A stretch of DNA of 64,000 bases, from positions 1 to 64,000 of the forward strand of contig NZ_JADG01000007.1 in NCBI RefSeq assembly GCF_000518265.1. The letters run 5' to 3'. Positions 52,301 through 61,237 of this stretch are shown one piece after another (position 1 is the first letter of the stretch; every line of letters begins with the position of its first letter). The translations under genes were made by a program, and so were the position numbers. The notes beneath the pieces are model-generated. The model was not told the origin of the DNA. It was given only the letters and a program-made list of their open reading frames with translations, and ran no database searches. The stretch is from Actinomadura oligospora ATCC 43269 (GTDB lineage: Bacteria; Actinomycetota; Actinomycetes; Streptosporangiales; Streptosporangiaceae).

Positions 52301-53167
52301 CTAGTAGTCGCCGGGGGCGGTGAGGTACTCCTCGTTGAGGGTGAGGCCGAGGCGTCCGGCCTGGTCGAGGACGGCCTGCGGGGTGCGGCCCGCGATGGAG
52401 ACGCCGCCGAGGTCGCCGTCGGCGACGAAGACCAGGACGTCGGGGCCGCCGTAGACGATCGCGTCCTGCTGGAGTTCGGCCCAGGGCTCGAAGCCCAGCT
52501 CGGGCATCCGCTCCTGAATCCTCGCGAGCAGGTCGTCCAGGTCGCCGTCCACGACGTCTTCGTCGTCGATCTCCACCGACCAGCCGAGCAGGCGGGGCAG
52601 CCGCTGGACCGCCAGCTGGAGGAAGAACTCCGAGACCGACCGGGCCTGGAGCGCCCACTCGTCGTCGGCCACGCTGACCAGGACGCGCGGGTCGGGCTCG
52701 TGCGCCTCGGCGGCGAGGTAGCCCCACTCGTTGCAGTACTGGTTCTCGGCCATGAACACCACGACGCGGTGGTCGGCGTCCGGGGTGACCAGGTCCGAGT
52801 CGTTCTGGAGGGGGCCCGCGACGCCGTAGCCGGACGGGTCGGGACGCACGGTCGGCGGGTAGACCGGGTTCGTCTCGTAGTAGCGGGCGTCGTGGGTGAA
52901 CGAGTTGAAGGGGAGTTCCCACCACTCGTCCAGCGCGGCGGGGATGGGCACGGCGAGGTCGACGCCCTCGAACTCGTCGTCCTCGGATTTTCCGTGCAGT
53001 GCGCGGACGTACGCCTCGTGCTCGTCCGGGGACCAGCGGTCCCAGCGAGGGGAGCCGGGCCTCACGGCGTAGCCCCACTCCTCGTGGAACTCGCGCAGGA
53101 CGTCCCAGCGGGACGGCGCGGCCTTCAGGCGGTCCGCGAACGCGCCATAGTCAACGATCTTCGCCAC
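52301..53167 (-). CDS. SUKH-like (SMI1/KNR4-type) protein, paralogue 2
   Basis: A 288-residue paralogue of the protein at 51375, sharing the start (AKIVDYGAFADRLKAAPSRW), the core (LREFHEEWGYAV, LPxxALDEWWELPFNSFTHD) and LQARSVSEFFLQLAVQRLPRLLGW. Differences cluster in the surface loops, as expected if each recognises a different partner. GTG 53167. It lies 56 bases upstream of paralogue 1 on the same strand, so the two are probably cotranscribed. Function is inferred only from fold resemblance. Confidence 0.65.
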   Translation of the reverse strand: MAKIVDYGAFADRLKAAPSRWDVLREFHEEWGYAVRPGSPRWDRWSPDEHEAYVRALHGKSEDDEFEGVDLAVPIPAALDEWWELPFNSFTHDARYYETNPVYPPTVRPDPSGYGVAGPLQNDSDLVTPDADHRVVVFMAENQYCNEWGYLAAEAHEPDPRVLVSVADDEWALQARSVSEFFLQLAVQRLPRLLGWSVEIDDEDVVDGDLDDLLARIQERMPELGFEPWAELQQDAIVYGGPDVLVFVADGDLGGVSIAGRTPQAVLDQAGRLGLTLNEEYLTAPGDY

Positions 53168-53216
53168 GCGGTGATCGTAGGGGGACGGTCCGACAGACCG
53201 CCCCCGGGCGGGACGA

Positions 53217-54056
53217 TCAGGCGATCTCGGCCAGGCCGTCCTTGATCACGATGTCGCGGGAGCTGGACGTCGTCTCGAACGCGAACGTGCCGTCGCCGCG
53301 GTCGTAGATGCGGGTCGTGACGTCCTGACCAGGGAGGACGACCTTGGAGAAGCGGACGGCGAGGCGCTTCAGCCGGGCCGGGTCGCCGCCCGCCGCCGAC
53401 TCGATCACCGCGCGGGACGTGAACGCCATCGTGCACAGGCCGTGCGCGATGATCCCGGGCAGGCCCGCGCTCTTCGCGAACTCCTCGTCCAGGTGGATCG
53501 GCATCAGGTCGCCGGACGCCTTCGAGTAGCGGAACGTCTGGTCGTCGTCCACGTGCTGGGTGACCTCGGCGAACGGCCCGGCGGCGCGCAGCTCCTCGGG
53601 GAAGCGGTGCGCGGGGGCCTGCTCGCCGACCGTCTCCCCGGCCTGGAAACCTCGGAAGAACGACACCATCCACTGCTCGTTGACCAGGTCGCCGCCGTCC
53701 GTGCTGGTCTCCAGCTTCAGCGACACCGTCGTCCCGGAACCCTTGGACGAGTACCCGGTGACCTTCGCCCGCGACACCAGCCTCATGCCCGGCTCGATCG
53801 GGCGGTGGAACACCATGTCCTGTTCGCCGTGCACGACGAACGGGATCAGGCTGTCCGGGACGACCTTGAACAGCGGGTCGATCATGCCCTCGAACACCGG
53901 GACGATCGCGAACACCGGCGGCGCCAGCTCGCCCGAGACGTACCGGGCGTTCGGGTCGTTGGTCGCGGCGGCGTAGGCGATCGTCCGGTCGCGTTCGACG
54001 GCGAAGTCGAACGGCGCGCTCCAGACGCCCAGGTTGTCCTTGTTCATCTCGGTCAT
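53217..54056 (-). CDS. MaoC-family enoyl-CoA hydratase, double hot-dog
   Basis: A 279-residue protein with two hot-dog domains. The C-terminal one (about 155-279) has the hydratase-2 motif YSKASGDLMPIHLDEEFAKS then GLPGIIAHGLCTMA, with the catalytic Asp and His. The N-terminal half is a non-catalytic hot-dog domain that supports the substrate tunnel, a layout used for bulky CoA esters, as in steroid side-chain hydratases. ATG 54056 chosen. It is 11 bases downstream of the FadD19-like gene, in the same operon; the enzyme would follow the ligase in beta-oxidation. Confidence 0.88.
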   Translation of the reverse strand: MTEMNKDNLGVWSAPFDFAVERDRTIAYAAATNDPNARYVSGELAPPVFAIVPVFEGMIDPLFKVVPDSLIPFVVHGEQDMVFHRPIEPGMRLVSRAKVTGYSSKGSGTTVSLKLETSTDGGDLVNEQWMVSFFRGFQAGETVGEQAPAHRFPEELRAAGPFAEVTQHVDDDQTFRYSKASGDLMPIHLDEEFAKSAGLPGIIAHGLCTMAFTSRAVIESAAGGDPARLKRLAVRFSKVVLPGQDVTTRIYDRGDGTFAFETTSSSRDIVIKDGLAEIA

Positions 54057-54067
54057 AGGGGGATTCC

Positions 54068-55663
54068 TCACTGGTAGAGACCCTTGGCCCAGCGGTAGTC
54101 GGCCTTGCCCGCGGGTGAGCGGCGCACCTCGTCCACGATCCTGAGGTCGCGGGGCGTCTTGAATCCGGCGAGGGTCTCGCGGGTGTGCGCGACGAGCTCG
54201 TCCGGCGTCGCGGACGCGCCGGGCACGAGCGAGACGACGGCGGCGACACGGGATCCGAGCCGCTCGTCCGGGACGCCGACGACCAGCGCGTCGTACACGG
54301 CCGGGTGCGTCTTCAGCGCCGCCTCGACCTCCTCCACGAACACCTTCTCGCCGCCGGTGTTGATCACCAGGGAGCCGCGTCCGAGCAGGACGACCGCGCC
54401 GTCGGCGTCGATCCGGGCCATGTCGCCCTGGAGCGCCCAGCGCACGCCGTCGTCGTCGGTGACGAACGTCCTGGCCGTCTTCGCCGGGTCGTTCCAGTAG
54501 CCGAGCGGGATGTGACCGCGCCGCGCGAGCTGGCCGATCTCCCCCGAGCCCGGCGGGACGGGCCGCAGCAGGTGGTCCAGGACGGCGGTGTCGTCCGCGC
54601 GCGGCACGAACCGCGGGTGCCCGTCGGCGGACTGGTCGACCGCCTGTCCCGCCGCGCCGGTCTCCGAGCCGCCGAACGCGTCCAGGATCAGCAGCAGGGA
54701 CGGGACGAGCTCCTGGAGCCGCGCCTTGACGTCCGGCGAGGTCACCGCGCCGCCGGTCGCGAGGACGAGCAGCGCCGACAGGTCGTGCCGTCCGGGGTGG
54801 GCCTCCAGCTCGCCGATCAGCGGCCGGACCATGACGTCCCCGACCGCGTTCAGCGTGACGATCCGCTCCTCGTCGGCGAGGGCCAGCACCTTCGCCGCGT
54901 CGAAGCTGCGGCCCGTCCAGAGGACGACCGTGGACCCGGCGGTCAGCCCGGCCCACGCGACCCACATGCCCGCGCCGTGCATCAGCGGCGCGCAGACCAG
55001 CGTGTTCAGGCCGCCGTCCAGCACCTTCGTGGCGAGCGTCTCGGGTGTGGGGATGGGGTCGCCCATGGCGTTCCCGCCTCCCATGGCGGCCATGAAGATG
55101 TCCTCGTGCCGCCACATCACGCCCTTGGGCATGCCGGTCGTCCCGCCCGTGTAGAGCAGGTAGAGGTCGTCGGGCGAGCGCTCGCCGAAGTCGTTCGCGG
55201 GTGAGGCGTCGGCGAGCGCGTCCTCGTACCCGACGGCGTCCGGGACGGGGTCGTCCGAGCCGTCCTCGATGACCATCACGTGCCGCAGGTCGGACAGCTT
55301 CCCGCGCGCGTCGCCAAGGCGGGCGATCAGCGCCCGCTCGCCGACCAGCGCGACGGAGTTCGAGTCGCCGACCACGTACGCCAGCTCGCCCGCGGTGTAC
55401 CGGTAGTTCACGTTCACCGGGACGGCGCGCAGCTTGAACGCGCCGATCTGCGCCTCCAGCCACTCGGCCCGGTTGTAGGAGAGCAGCGAGACGGTGTCGC
55501 CGGGGCCCACGCCGTTCGCGGCCAGGTGGTGGGCGACCCGGTTCGCGCGTTCGTCCAGTTCCCGGTACGTGAGTCTGCGGTCGCCGGACACGATCGCGGT
55601 CTTGTCCGGCACCGCCGCCGCGACGATCTCGAACAGGTCGGCGAGGTTGAAGCTGCGAGACAT
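54068..55663 (-). CDS. Acyl-CoA synthetase, FadD19-like, first gene of acyl-CoA operon
   Basis: A 531-residue paralogue of the ligase at 48702. Motifs: [63 protein letters not shown], and catalytic Lys in SPAGKADYRWAK. The VMWRHEDIF segment is shared with steroid-acid CoA ligases such as FadD19. ATG 55663 follows GGAGGACGG. It begins a minus-strand operon with MaoC and faces a lipid-transfer thiolase across a 114-base gap with a 22-bp palindrome. The set could activate, hydrate and cleave a branched or steroid side chain. Confidence 0.92.
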   Translation of the reverse strand: MSRSFNLADLFEIVAAAVPDKTAIVSGDRRLTYRELDERANRVAHHLAANGVGPGDTVSLLSYNRAEWLEAQIGAFKLRAVPVNVNYRYTAGELAYVVGDSNSVALVGERALIARLGDARGKLSDLRHVMVIEDGSDDPVPDAVGYEDALADASPANDFGERSPDDLYLLYTGGTTGMPKGVMWRHEDIFMAAMGGGNAMGDPIPTPETLATKVLDGGLNTLVCAPLMHGAGMWVAWAGLTAGSTVVLWTGRSFDAAKVLALADEERIVTLNAVGDVMVRPLIGELEAHPGRHDLSALLVLATGGAVTSPDVKARLQELVPSLLLILDAFGGSETGAAGQAVDQSADGHPRFVPRADDTAVLDHLLRPVPPGSGEIGQLARRGHIPLGYWNDPAKTARTFVTDDDGVRWALQGDMARIDADGAVVLLGRGSLVINTGGEKVFVEEVEAALKTHPAVYDALVVGVPDERLGSRVAAVVSLVPGASATPDELVAHTRETLAGFKTPRDLRIVDEVRRSPAGKADYRWAKGLYQ

Positions 55664-55707
55664 CCGTCCGTCCTCCGGGTGGTGGTGCGGCGAACCGGTC
55701 CGGGTAG

Positions 55708-55748
55708 AAACATACAAGCTTGACTGTTTCTTAGACAGGCCCTAGCGT
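55708..55748 (+). promoter_or_regulatory. 22-bp palindrome and promoter between FadD-like and thiolase genes
   Basis: A near-palindrome AAACATACAAG/CTTGACTGTTT (55708-55729, two mismatched pairs) is centred between the divergent genes. It overlaps a plus-strand promoter with TTGACT (55720-55725) and TAGCGT (55743-55748) at 17-base spacing. On the minus strand GTCTAA and TATGTT, 16 bases apart, could be the opposing promoter. The layout fits a TetR-type repressor governing both operons. It does not match the KstR2 form CAAGnnCTTG, lacking the two central bases. Confidence 0.6.
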
Positions 55749-55777
55749 CCGAGCCATCCTGAGGAGAGGCGGGCACC

Positions 55778-56968
55778 GTGACCGACAGGACCTTCGTCGT
55801 GGGCGTCGGCATGACCAAGTTCGAGAAGCCGGGCAGCCGCGAATGGGACTACCCCGACATGGCGCGCGAGTCCGGGACCAAGGCCCTCGAGGACGCCGGG
55901 ATCTCCTACGACCTGATCGAGCAGGCGTACGTCGGCTACGTGTACGGCGAATCCACGTCCGGCCAGCGCGCCGTCTACGAACTGGGCATCACCGGCATCC
56001 CGGTCGTGAACGTGAACAACAACTGCTCAACCGGCTCGACCGCGCTGTTCCTCGCGCGCCAGGCCGTGAGGTCCGGCGTCGTCGACTGCGCCCTCGCGCT
56101 CGGTTTCGAGAAGATGCAGAAGGGCTCCCTAGGCTCCACCTTCGAGGACCGCGAGCAACCCATGCTCAACCACCTCAAGGAGCTGTTCCCCCTGTTCGAA
56201 TGGGGTGGCGAGCCCATCGCGCCGTACATGTTCGGCGCGGCCGGACGCGAGCACATGCAGAAGTACGGCACCACCGCCGACCAGTTCGCCCGCATCGGCT
56301 GGAAGAACCACAAGCACTCGGTGAACAACCCGTACGCCCAGTTCCAGGACGAGTACTCGCTGGACGACATCAAGGCCGCCCGCATGGTCTACGACCCGCT
56401 GACCAAGCTCCAGTGCTCCCCGACCTCGGACGGCTCCGGCGCGGCGGTCATCGCGTCCGAGCGCTTCGTGGACGAGCACGACCTCTGGGACCGCGCCGTC
56501 GAGATCGTCGGCCAGTCCATGGTCACCGACACCCGCGCCACGTTCGACTCCAAGTCCGCCATCACGATCATCGGCGCGGAGATGTCCGAGCTCGCGGCCC
56601 GCCGCGCCTACGACGAGGCGGGTCTGTCGGCCGCGGACATCCAGGTCATCGAGTTGCACGACTGCTTCAGCACCAACGAGCTCATCACCTACGAGGCCCT
56701 CGGCCTCGCCGCCGAGGGCGAGGGCGGCAAGCTCGTCGACAACGGCGACAACACCTACGGCGGACGCTGGGTCGTCAACCCGTCCGGCGGCCTCATCTCC
56801 AAGGGCCACCCCCTCGGCGCCACCGGCCTCGCCCAGTGCGCCGAACTCACCTGGCAACTCCGAGGCAAAGCCGAAGCCCGCCAGGTAGAAAACGCGAAGG
56901 CCGCCCTCCAACACAACATCGGCCTAGGCGGCGCCGCAGTAGTCACCCTCTACAAGCAACCGAACTAA
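55778..56968 (+). CDS. Lipid-transfer protein / thiolase (SCP-x type)
   Basis: A 396-residue thiolase-fold protein of the lipid-transfer (Ltp) group. The nucleophilic Cys is in [12 protein letters not shown] (near 84), the active-site His-Asp region in [11 protein letters not shown], and the C-terminal [14 protein letters not shown] holds the second His. The second cysteine of true thiolases is replaced, as in Ltp aldolases/thiolases that act on steroid side chains. GTG 55778 follows GAGGAGAGG. It is divergent from the ligase/MaoC operon and probably cleaves its product. Confidence 0.92.
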   Translation: MTDRTFVVGVGMTKFEKPGSREWDYPDMARESGTKALEDAGISYDLIEQAYVGYVYGESTSGQRAVYELGITGIPVVNVNNNCSTGSTALFLARQAVRSGVVDCALALGFEKMQKGSLGSTFEDREQPMLNHLKELFPLFEWGGEPIAPYMFGAAGREHMQKYGTTADQFARIGWKNHKHSVNNPYAQFQDEYSLDDIKAARMVYDPLTKLQCSPTSDGSGAAVIASERFVDEHDLWDRAVEIVGQSMVTDTRATFDSKSAITIIGAEMSELAARRAYDEAGLSAADIQVIELHDCFSTNELITYEALGLAAEGEGGKLVDNGDNTYGGRWVVNPSGGLISKGHPLGATGLAQCAELTWQLRGKAEARQVENAKAALQHNIGLGGAAVVTLYKQPN

Positions 56969-57005
56969 CCCTCACCGGTCCGGGCCGCCCCAACGGCCCG
57001 GACCA

Positions 57006-57665
57006 TCAGATGAGCCTGCTGGTGAACCCGGCCCCAACAAGCCGCCGAAACGCGGCTTCGACGTCGTCCGGCACGTCCTGAGCAATGGCGAACCCCAGCT
57101 TCGGATACTCCATGACCCTCTGCGTGTCCCCCACCAGCATGTTGATGACGCGATCCACGTCCCCGATGCTCTCGATGTACTCGTCGAGAGGGAGCGGGCG
57201 GGACGCGCAGATGATCTCCAACTCCGGCCACAGCTTCCTGGCCGTCGAGTACGCGCGACGCTGCTGGTAGGGCCGCGAGATCAGAACGGCGGACCCGACC
57301 TGGATGTCCCGAGCCGCGAGCAAGCTGCGGGTGTACTCGATGTTCTGGCCAGTGTTGGTTGCGCGTGGCTCCACAAGGATCGCCTCGTCAGGAACCCCGA
57401 GCTCGAGGGCATGTTCGCGATAGTGGACGGCCTCTCCACGTGGGAAGCGCCCAACGGTCGTCGGAGCATTGGCCCCAGTGAACACAACCCACGGAAACAT
57501 CCCCCGCCGGTACAACTCGGCCGCGAACGTCGCCACCCCGAGATCATGACTCCCGAGCCCGATCCCGACATCACACGGACGAACGACGTGGCCCATTTGG
57601 TGGTACTCCCACAACACCTCCACGTCCGCGCGGTATCCGGCAGGCAGCGACACCTCGGCGACCAT
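57006..57665 (-). CDS. YdcF family protein (DUF218)
   Basis: A 219-residue DUF218 protein. The family's characteristic blocks are present: VGIGLGSHDLGVATFAAELYRRGMFPWVVFTGA, EAVHYREHALELGVPDEAILVEPRA and TNTGQNIEY near 100-109, the E-x-x-A-x-N-T-x-x-N core. E. coli YdcF binds S-adenosylmethionine; the reaction is unknown. ATG 57665. Its last codons lack membrane segments, so it is a cytosolic type. Neighbour genes give no clue. Confidence 0.87.
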   Translation of the reverse strand: MVAEVSLPAGYRADVEVLWEYHQMGHVVRPCDVGIGLGSHDLGVATFAAELYRRGMFPWVVFTGANAPTTVGRFPRGEAVHYREHALELGVPDEAILVEPRATNTGQNIEYTRSLLAARDIQVGSAVLISRPYQQRRAYSTARKLWPELEIICASRPLPLDEYIESIGDVDRVINMLVGDTQRVMEYPKLGFAIAQDVPDDVEAAFRRLVGAGFTSRLI

Positions 57666-57743
57666 CCAGGCTCCTCACTCGGGATCTCGAACGCTGGTCA
57701 TACGACAGAACCACGCCTGAAGAGCAGGCACCCGAAGGCGCGT

Positions 57744-58994
57744 CTAGCGGACGCCGCACAGCTCTCGGAACGCCTCGTTGAGTTCGGCGGCTTCGGGGGT
57801 GTCGCATCCATGGAGAGCGCTGAGCACTTCGGCGGCTCGCCAGTGGTTGGACGGGACGAGCCGTCCGCTCGTGACCGCCTCCAGCGCGATGTGCACGGCC
57901 TCGTCCGGCTGGTCGGTCGTCAGCAGGGCCAGCGCCAGGTCGAGGCGCGCCGAAACGGCCCTGCGGGGACGAGCGGGCGCGCCGTCTGCGCCTTCGAGGC
58001 GTCCGAGAACCTGACGGGCGTGGCGTTCCGCCGCAGGGTCCCCCAACCAGGGCAGCGTGGTCGCGATGTACGCCTCGCTCTTGGCCGGGTCGTACCGGTA
58101 GTGGTGCTCGGGACGATCAGGCATGGGAAGCGGCGCGACGAGGCGCTCGACACGACTCAACGCGTCTCGTGTTCGGCGGCCGTCGCCGAGACGCGCCCAC
58201 GCCCGACCTTCCTGCGCGGTGGCCTGGATGTACGCCGAGCTCCCGGTCGGCCCGATCTCCTGCGCACCCTGGGACAGTTCGACCGCCACGGCCAGCTCGC
58301 CGTCCGTGAGCGCCTGCCATGCCCTGGTCTCTAGGCACCACGCCGTGATCTCGTCGTGTTCCGTGTGGCGGGCGAGTTGTCCGGCCGTTCTGAGCCGGGC
58401 CGCTGCCGCGTGATCTTGGTTGAGGTCGATGTCGCAGGTCGCGGCGAGCAGCGACAGCCACCCTCCGATGACGAGGAGTCGCCGCCGCTCGGCGAGCGTC
58501 ACCCGGGCGTCCATGAGGCTGGTCACGTAGACCAGATGACGGCGAGTGCGCGCCAGGAGCGCCCCGGGCGGGGTCTGGGGGTAGGCGATGGCGAGTTCGT
58601 CCACCGCGGCCTCAAGCCCGCTCAGCGTCTCGTCCCCCACGTCGCTGGCAGCGATGCGCCGCGCGAGTTCGAGCGCTTCGGTGTCGTCGTCCAGAGCGAG
58701 ATCGGCTGGCAGGACCAGGTCGTCCTGCCGGGAGCCGCCGAACAGTTCGTCCTCCGTCCGGCCCGTCGCACGCGTGTACAACGGCCGGTAGCGAGGACCG
58801 GGCGCGTGGTCTCCACGCTCCCACTGCTTGATCATGTCGGCGAGCGAGGCGACGCGGGGCATGCCTTGCCGGTCGGCCGGGTGGGCGGCGGCCCGCAGTT
58901 GGCGGGCCAACTCGGCCCGCGACCAGCACGGCGGGGCTTCGCGCGTCGCCCGCAGGCGCGCTCCGATGGCCTTCTTCATCCTGTCGGTGGACAT
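57744..58994 (-). CDS. XRE-type regulator with helical repeat domain
   Basis: A 416-residue regulator. The N-terminal helix-turn-helix (about 5-75) reads MKKAIGARLRATREAPPCWSR, LARQLRAAAHP, and ADMIKQWERGDHAPGPRYRP. The rest is a helical repeat region (TRRHLVYVTSLMDARVTLAERRRLL; ETRAWQALTDGELAVAVELSQGAQEIG), a likely ligand or protein-binding platform. ATG 58994 is used. Such proteins and DUF397 genes occur together in actinomycete developmental and secondary metabolism regulation, as here. Confidence 0.82.
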   Translation of the reverse strand: MSTDRMKKAIGARLRATREAPPCWSRAELARQLRAAAHPADRQGMPRVASLADMIKQWERGDHAPGPRYRPLYTRATGRTEDELFGGSRQDDLVLPADLALDDDTEALELARRIAASDVGDETLSGLEAAVDELAIAYPQTPPGALLARTRRHLVYVTSLMDARVTLAERRRLLVIGGWLSLLAATCDIDLNQDHAAAARLRTAGQLARHTEHDEITAWCLETRAWQALTDGELAVAVELSQGAQEIGPTGSSAYIQATAQEGRAWARLGDGRRTRDALSRVERLVAPLPMPDRPEHHYRYDPAKSEAYIATTLPWLGDPAAERHARQVLGRLEGADGAPARPRRAVSARLDLALALLTTDQPDEAVHIALEAVTSGRLVPSNHWRAAEVLSALHGCDTPEAAELNEAFRELCGVR

Positions 58995-59052
58995 GTCGCA
59001 ACACACCTCGATGTGAGCATGCTTCCCAGCAAGTCTCCGCCTGACGCAGAAA

Positions 59053-59078
59053 GAGCCCCCGGAGATCTCCGGGGGCTC
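59053..59078. terminator. 26-bp perfect palindrome
   Basis: GAGCCCCCGGAGATCTCCGG then GGGCTC is a perfect palindrome, 12 bases beyond the stop of the DUF397 gene at 59091 and 58 bases before the XRE start at 58994. It separates the two minus-strand transcription units. Confidence 0.88.
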
Positions 59079-59090
59079 GTTCGTCGGGGG

Positions 59091-59282
59091 TCAGGCCAGG
59101 TCGTGTTCGCCTGCCTTGATTCGGGCCAGCAGGTCTCGCGCCGCCGACTCCGGGAGCGCAAACGCGGGGCCGGTCGGGTTCTTGCTGTCGCGGAGGCCCA
59201 CGGCGCCAAAGGAGAGGCGTGCGACTTCCACGCACTCCCCGCCAGACGGGGCCGAGTGACTGCTCTTACGCCAAATGATCAC
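59091..59282 (-). CDS. DUF397 protein A
   Basis: A 63-residue DUF397 protein: IIWRKSSHSAPSGGECVEVA and LRDSKNPTGPAFALPE are family hallmarks, ending DLLARIKAGEHDLA. The start is uncertain; GTG 59282 fits the conserved W-R-K-S-S beginning, though no ribosome site lies at the right distance and coupling to the preceding gene, which stops 13 bases before, is likely. It is the third gene of the XRE-DUF397-DUF397 unit. Confidence 0.83.
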   Translation of the reverse strand: MIIWRKSSHSAPSGGECVEVARLSFGAVGLRDSKNPTGPAFALPESAARDLLARIKAGEHDLA

Positions 59283-59295
59283 GCGTACGCGGTCA

Positions 59296-59475
59296 TCACT
59301 CCCCTGCTCGAAGCGCCTCCGCAAGGCCACGCGCCGCAGCGGGGGTAATGCCGAGCTGGGGGCCCTCGGGGTCCTTGCTGTCACGGACGCCCACGACCTC
59401 GGGATGCAGGCGGGCAAGTTCCACGCAGTCGCCGCCCTCAGAGCCGGAGCGGCTCGCCTTACGCCATTCGCTCAT
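59296..59475 (-). CDS. DUF397 protein B
   Basis: A 59-residue DUF397 protein: MSEWRKASRSGSEGGDCVELA, in shortened form, and VVGVRDSKDPEGPQLGI. ATG 59475 overlaps the stop of the XRE gene by 4 nt (ATGA), so the pair is translationally coupled. In known actinomycete pairs such as BldB-like systems, the small protein acts with the XRE regulator. Confidence 0.88.
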   Translation of the reverse strand: MSEWRKASRSGSEGGDCVELARLHPEVVGVRDSKDPEGPQLGITPAAARGLAEALRAGE

Positions 59476-60350
59476 GCGTAGTCCTCCATCGCTTTCAAGA
59501 TCGCTTCGCGGCTGGTGTCCACCGGCCAAGCCAGATCGTGGATTCGTTCGAGCCTACGCGCGTACCGCTCTACGCGAGCGGGATCAAGGACCATGGTCCC
59601 CAGCATTCCGGGAGCCTCCGCGAATGCCACATCCGAGCCGACTGTGAGGATCTTGAAGGCTCCGTCATGCCCGAGGTGCAGGGCATGGTGCCGTCCCACG
59701 ACTCGGACGCTGACGCCCGGTCGCTCCGACAACTCAAGAAGATGCGCGAGCTGCGCGCGCATGGTTCGGAGATCCTTGGTCGGGGATGCGAGCACCGTCC
59801 ATGACAGGACGATGGAGACGAGCGGCGGGTCTGGTCGCTCCCACACAGCCGCCTGCCGCTTCATGCGACGCGTCAGCGCTTCGTCCACGTCGACGATCAG
59901 CCCAGCCTGGTAGGCGTTGTCAAGGACCGCTCGGGCGTAGTCCGGGGTCTGGCACACCCCAGGAATGAAGCCCGTGTCCCAGGTCCGCTGGCGCGTGGCG
60001 GAGGCTTCGTATGCGGCCAGCGAGGACAGCCACTCGTCCTCCGGCTGCCCAAGGGCATGTGCGACCAGGTGGTGCAGGAGTCCGCGCAGATTCCACGCCT
60101 CGTCCAACTTGGCGGCGTGCTCCGGGGACAGCCTGCGAGAACCGCTCAGAATGCGCGTCACCAGCGAGCGGTCACAGTCGAGCAACTCGGCGACGCGGCT
60201 CTGATTCGTGCTCTGCATGTAGATCTGCCGGTCCAGCTCCACCGCGATGAGGTCCCACAGGGACCGCAACGGTTCCAGTTCGCGTTTTGTCGCGTTCCGC
60301 CGGTCTGTCGCTTGATTGCGCTGGTGAAGAGACCTCTTCGAGGGCGGCAT
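59472..60350 (-). CDS. XRE regulator with DUF5753 domain
   Basis: A 292-residue regulator. The helix-turn-helix lies near 25-85 (LWDLIAVELDRQIYMQSTNQ; VAELLDCDRSLVTRILSGSR), followed by the DUF5753 domain (about 108-285): SLAAYEASATRQRTWDTGFIP, GVCQTPDYARAVL, GHDGAFKILTVG. This two-part build is the standard partner of DUF397 proteins. ATG 60350 follows GAAGGGGATC. It heads the operon with two DUF397 genes, divergent from the unknown three-gene unit at 60456. Confidence 0.9.
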   Translation of the reverse strand: MPPSKRSLHQRNQATDRRNATKRELEPLRSLWDLIAVELDRQIYMQSTNQSRVAELLDCDRSLVTRILSGSRRLSPEHAAKLDEAWNLRGLLHHLVAHALGQPEDEWLSSLAAYEASATRQRTWDTGFIPGVCQTPDYARAVLDNAYQAGLIVDVDEALTRRMKRQAAVWERPDPPLVSIVLSWTVLASPTKDLRTMRAQLAHLLELSERPGVSVRVVGRHHALHLGHDGAFKILTVGSDVAFAEAPGMLGTMVLDPARVERYARRLERIHDLAWPVDTSREAILKAMEDYA

Positions 60351-60455
60351 TTCGCGATCCCCTTCTGTGACCGGGGTTCCGGGAACGCTGGCGACGCTAT
60401 CCCACGCCAATGCACTCTGTAACTCGGATCACACAATCCGTATCGGAGGTCCCGT

Positions 60456-60812
60456 ATGCGCCTCGCATGGCGGCGCGAAGGACGGCACGCGGCCCGAGCC
60501 GCGCGTACCGCCCAGCCCCAAACCTCAAGCCCTTCCGTGCCGCGTCCGCGCCACCCACGTGCTCAGGCGCTCGACATCCTGGAGCACGCAGCCCCGCGCC
60601 TTGGGATGAGCGCGGTTCGTGAGCGGGACGCCGTGGCTCTGTCCGTCGTCGGCGTCTCGCCCATCAAGGTCCGTGTCGACTACCAGCACGGTGAGTGGTG
60701 CTACGTGTGGACGACGCGGAACACCGAAGGTGAGTCGCTCGGGCCCGTGGCCGACGTGAACGCTGTGCTCCGGCTCATCGCGTGGACGCTGAACACCGGC
60801 GGTGTGCGGTGA
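60456..60812 (+). CDS. Hypothetical protein, first gene of unknown three-gene unit
   Basis: A 118-residue protein with an Arg-rich start (MRLAWRREGRHAARAARTAQ) and a folded-looking C-terminus (VGVSPIKVRVDYQHGEWCYVWTT; ADVNAVLRLIAWTLNTGG). ATG 60456 follows GGAGG. It ends in GTGA overlap with the next gene, so the two are co-translated. The divergent DUF5753 regulator lies 105 bases away and probably controls it. No family recognised. Confidence 0.7.
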   Translation: MRLAWRREGRHAARAARTAQPQTSSPSVPRPRHPRAQALDILEHAAPRLGMSAVRERDAVALSVVGVSPIKVRVDYQHGEWCYVWTTRNTEGESLGPVADVNAVLRLIAWTLNTGGVR

Positions 60813-61210
60813 GTGTTCGGGGCTCGTACAAGAACCGGACCACGCGCTTCGCGGAGCCTGCCGTTCTGGTGCCCGTGGTCGTCGGGGCGTGGTCTCGGGT
60901 GTGGGACGTCGCTTGGGCGGACGGACGGTCATCGCAACGTATGCGAGAGGTCATTTCCGTGCTCGCTGCTGCTGACGCGGCGGACGCCCTGGAGGACGCG
61001 GAGACGCTTCCGGTCCTGCTCGCGCTGGATGCGGCGTGGGAGGAAGTCAAGGCGGCATTCACGGCTCGGCTGGCGGCGTTCGGATACTTTCCCGCGCGCA
61101 TTCGGATCATCACCGCGCTCGCGCACACCGAGTACCTGGAGATCGTGGCCGAAGCGATCCGGCGCATGGGTCCGGCGCCCGAGGACGGGAAGGACGAGGC
61201 CGATGCGTGA
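60809..61210 (+). CDS. Hypothetical protein, second gene of unknown three-gene unit
   Basis: A 133-residue protein starting at GTG 60809, overlapping the previous stop (GTGA). It is mostly helical after residue 40 (MREVISVLAAADAADALEDAET; ALDAAWEEVKAAFTARLAAF), with a C-terminal HTEYLEIVAEAIRRMG. No motif or signal. Function unknown. Confidence 0.65.
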   Translation: MSVRGSYKNRTTRFAEPAVLVPVVVGAWSRVWDVAWADGRSSQRMREVISVLAAADAADALEDAETLPVLLALDAAWEEVKAAFTARLAAFGYFPARIRIITALAHTEYLEIVAEAIRRMGPAPEDGKDEADA

Positions 61211-61237
61211 CGCGAACACTCTGGGCGGGGTTCCGGT

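Noticed and set aside
55708..55729. 22-bp palindrome as a KstR2 or KstR operator
   Set aside because: KstR2 sites have CAAGnnCTTG; this one is CAAGCTTG with no spacer. KstR's AACnnGTT core is also absent.
59091..60350. XRE/DUF397 genes as a classical toxin-antitoxin pair
   Set aside because: DUF397 and DUF5753 proteins are regulatory families of actinomycetes; no toxin fold or nuclease motif is visible.
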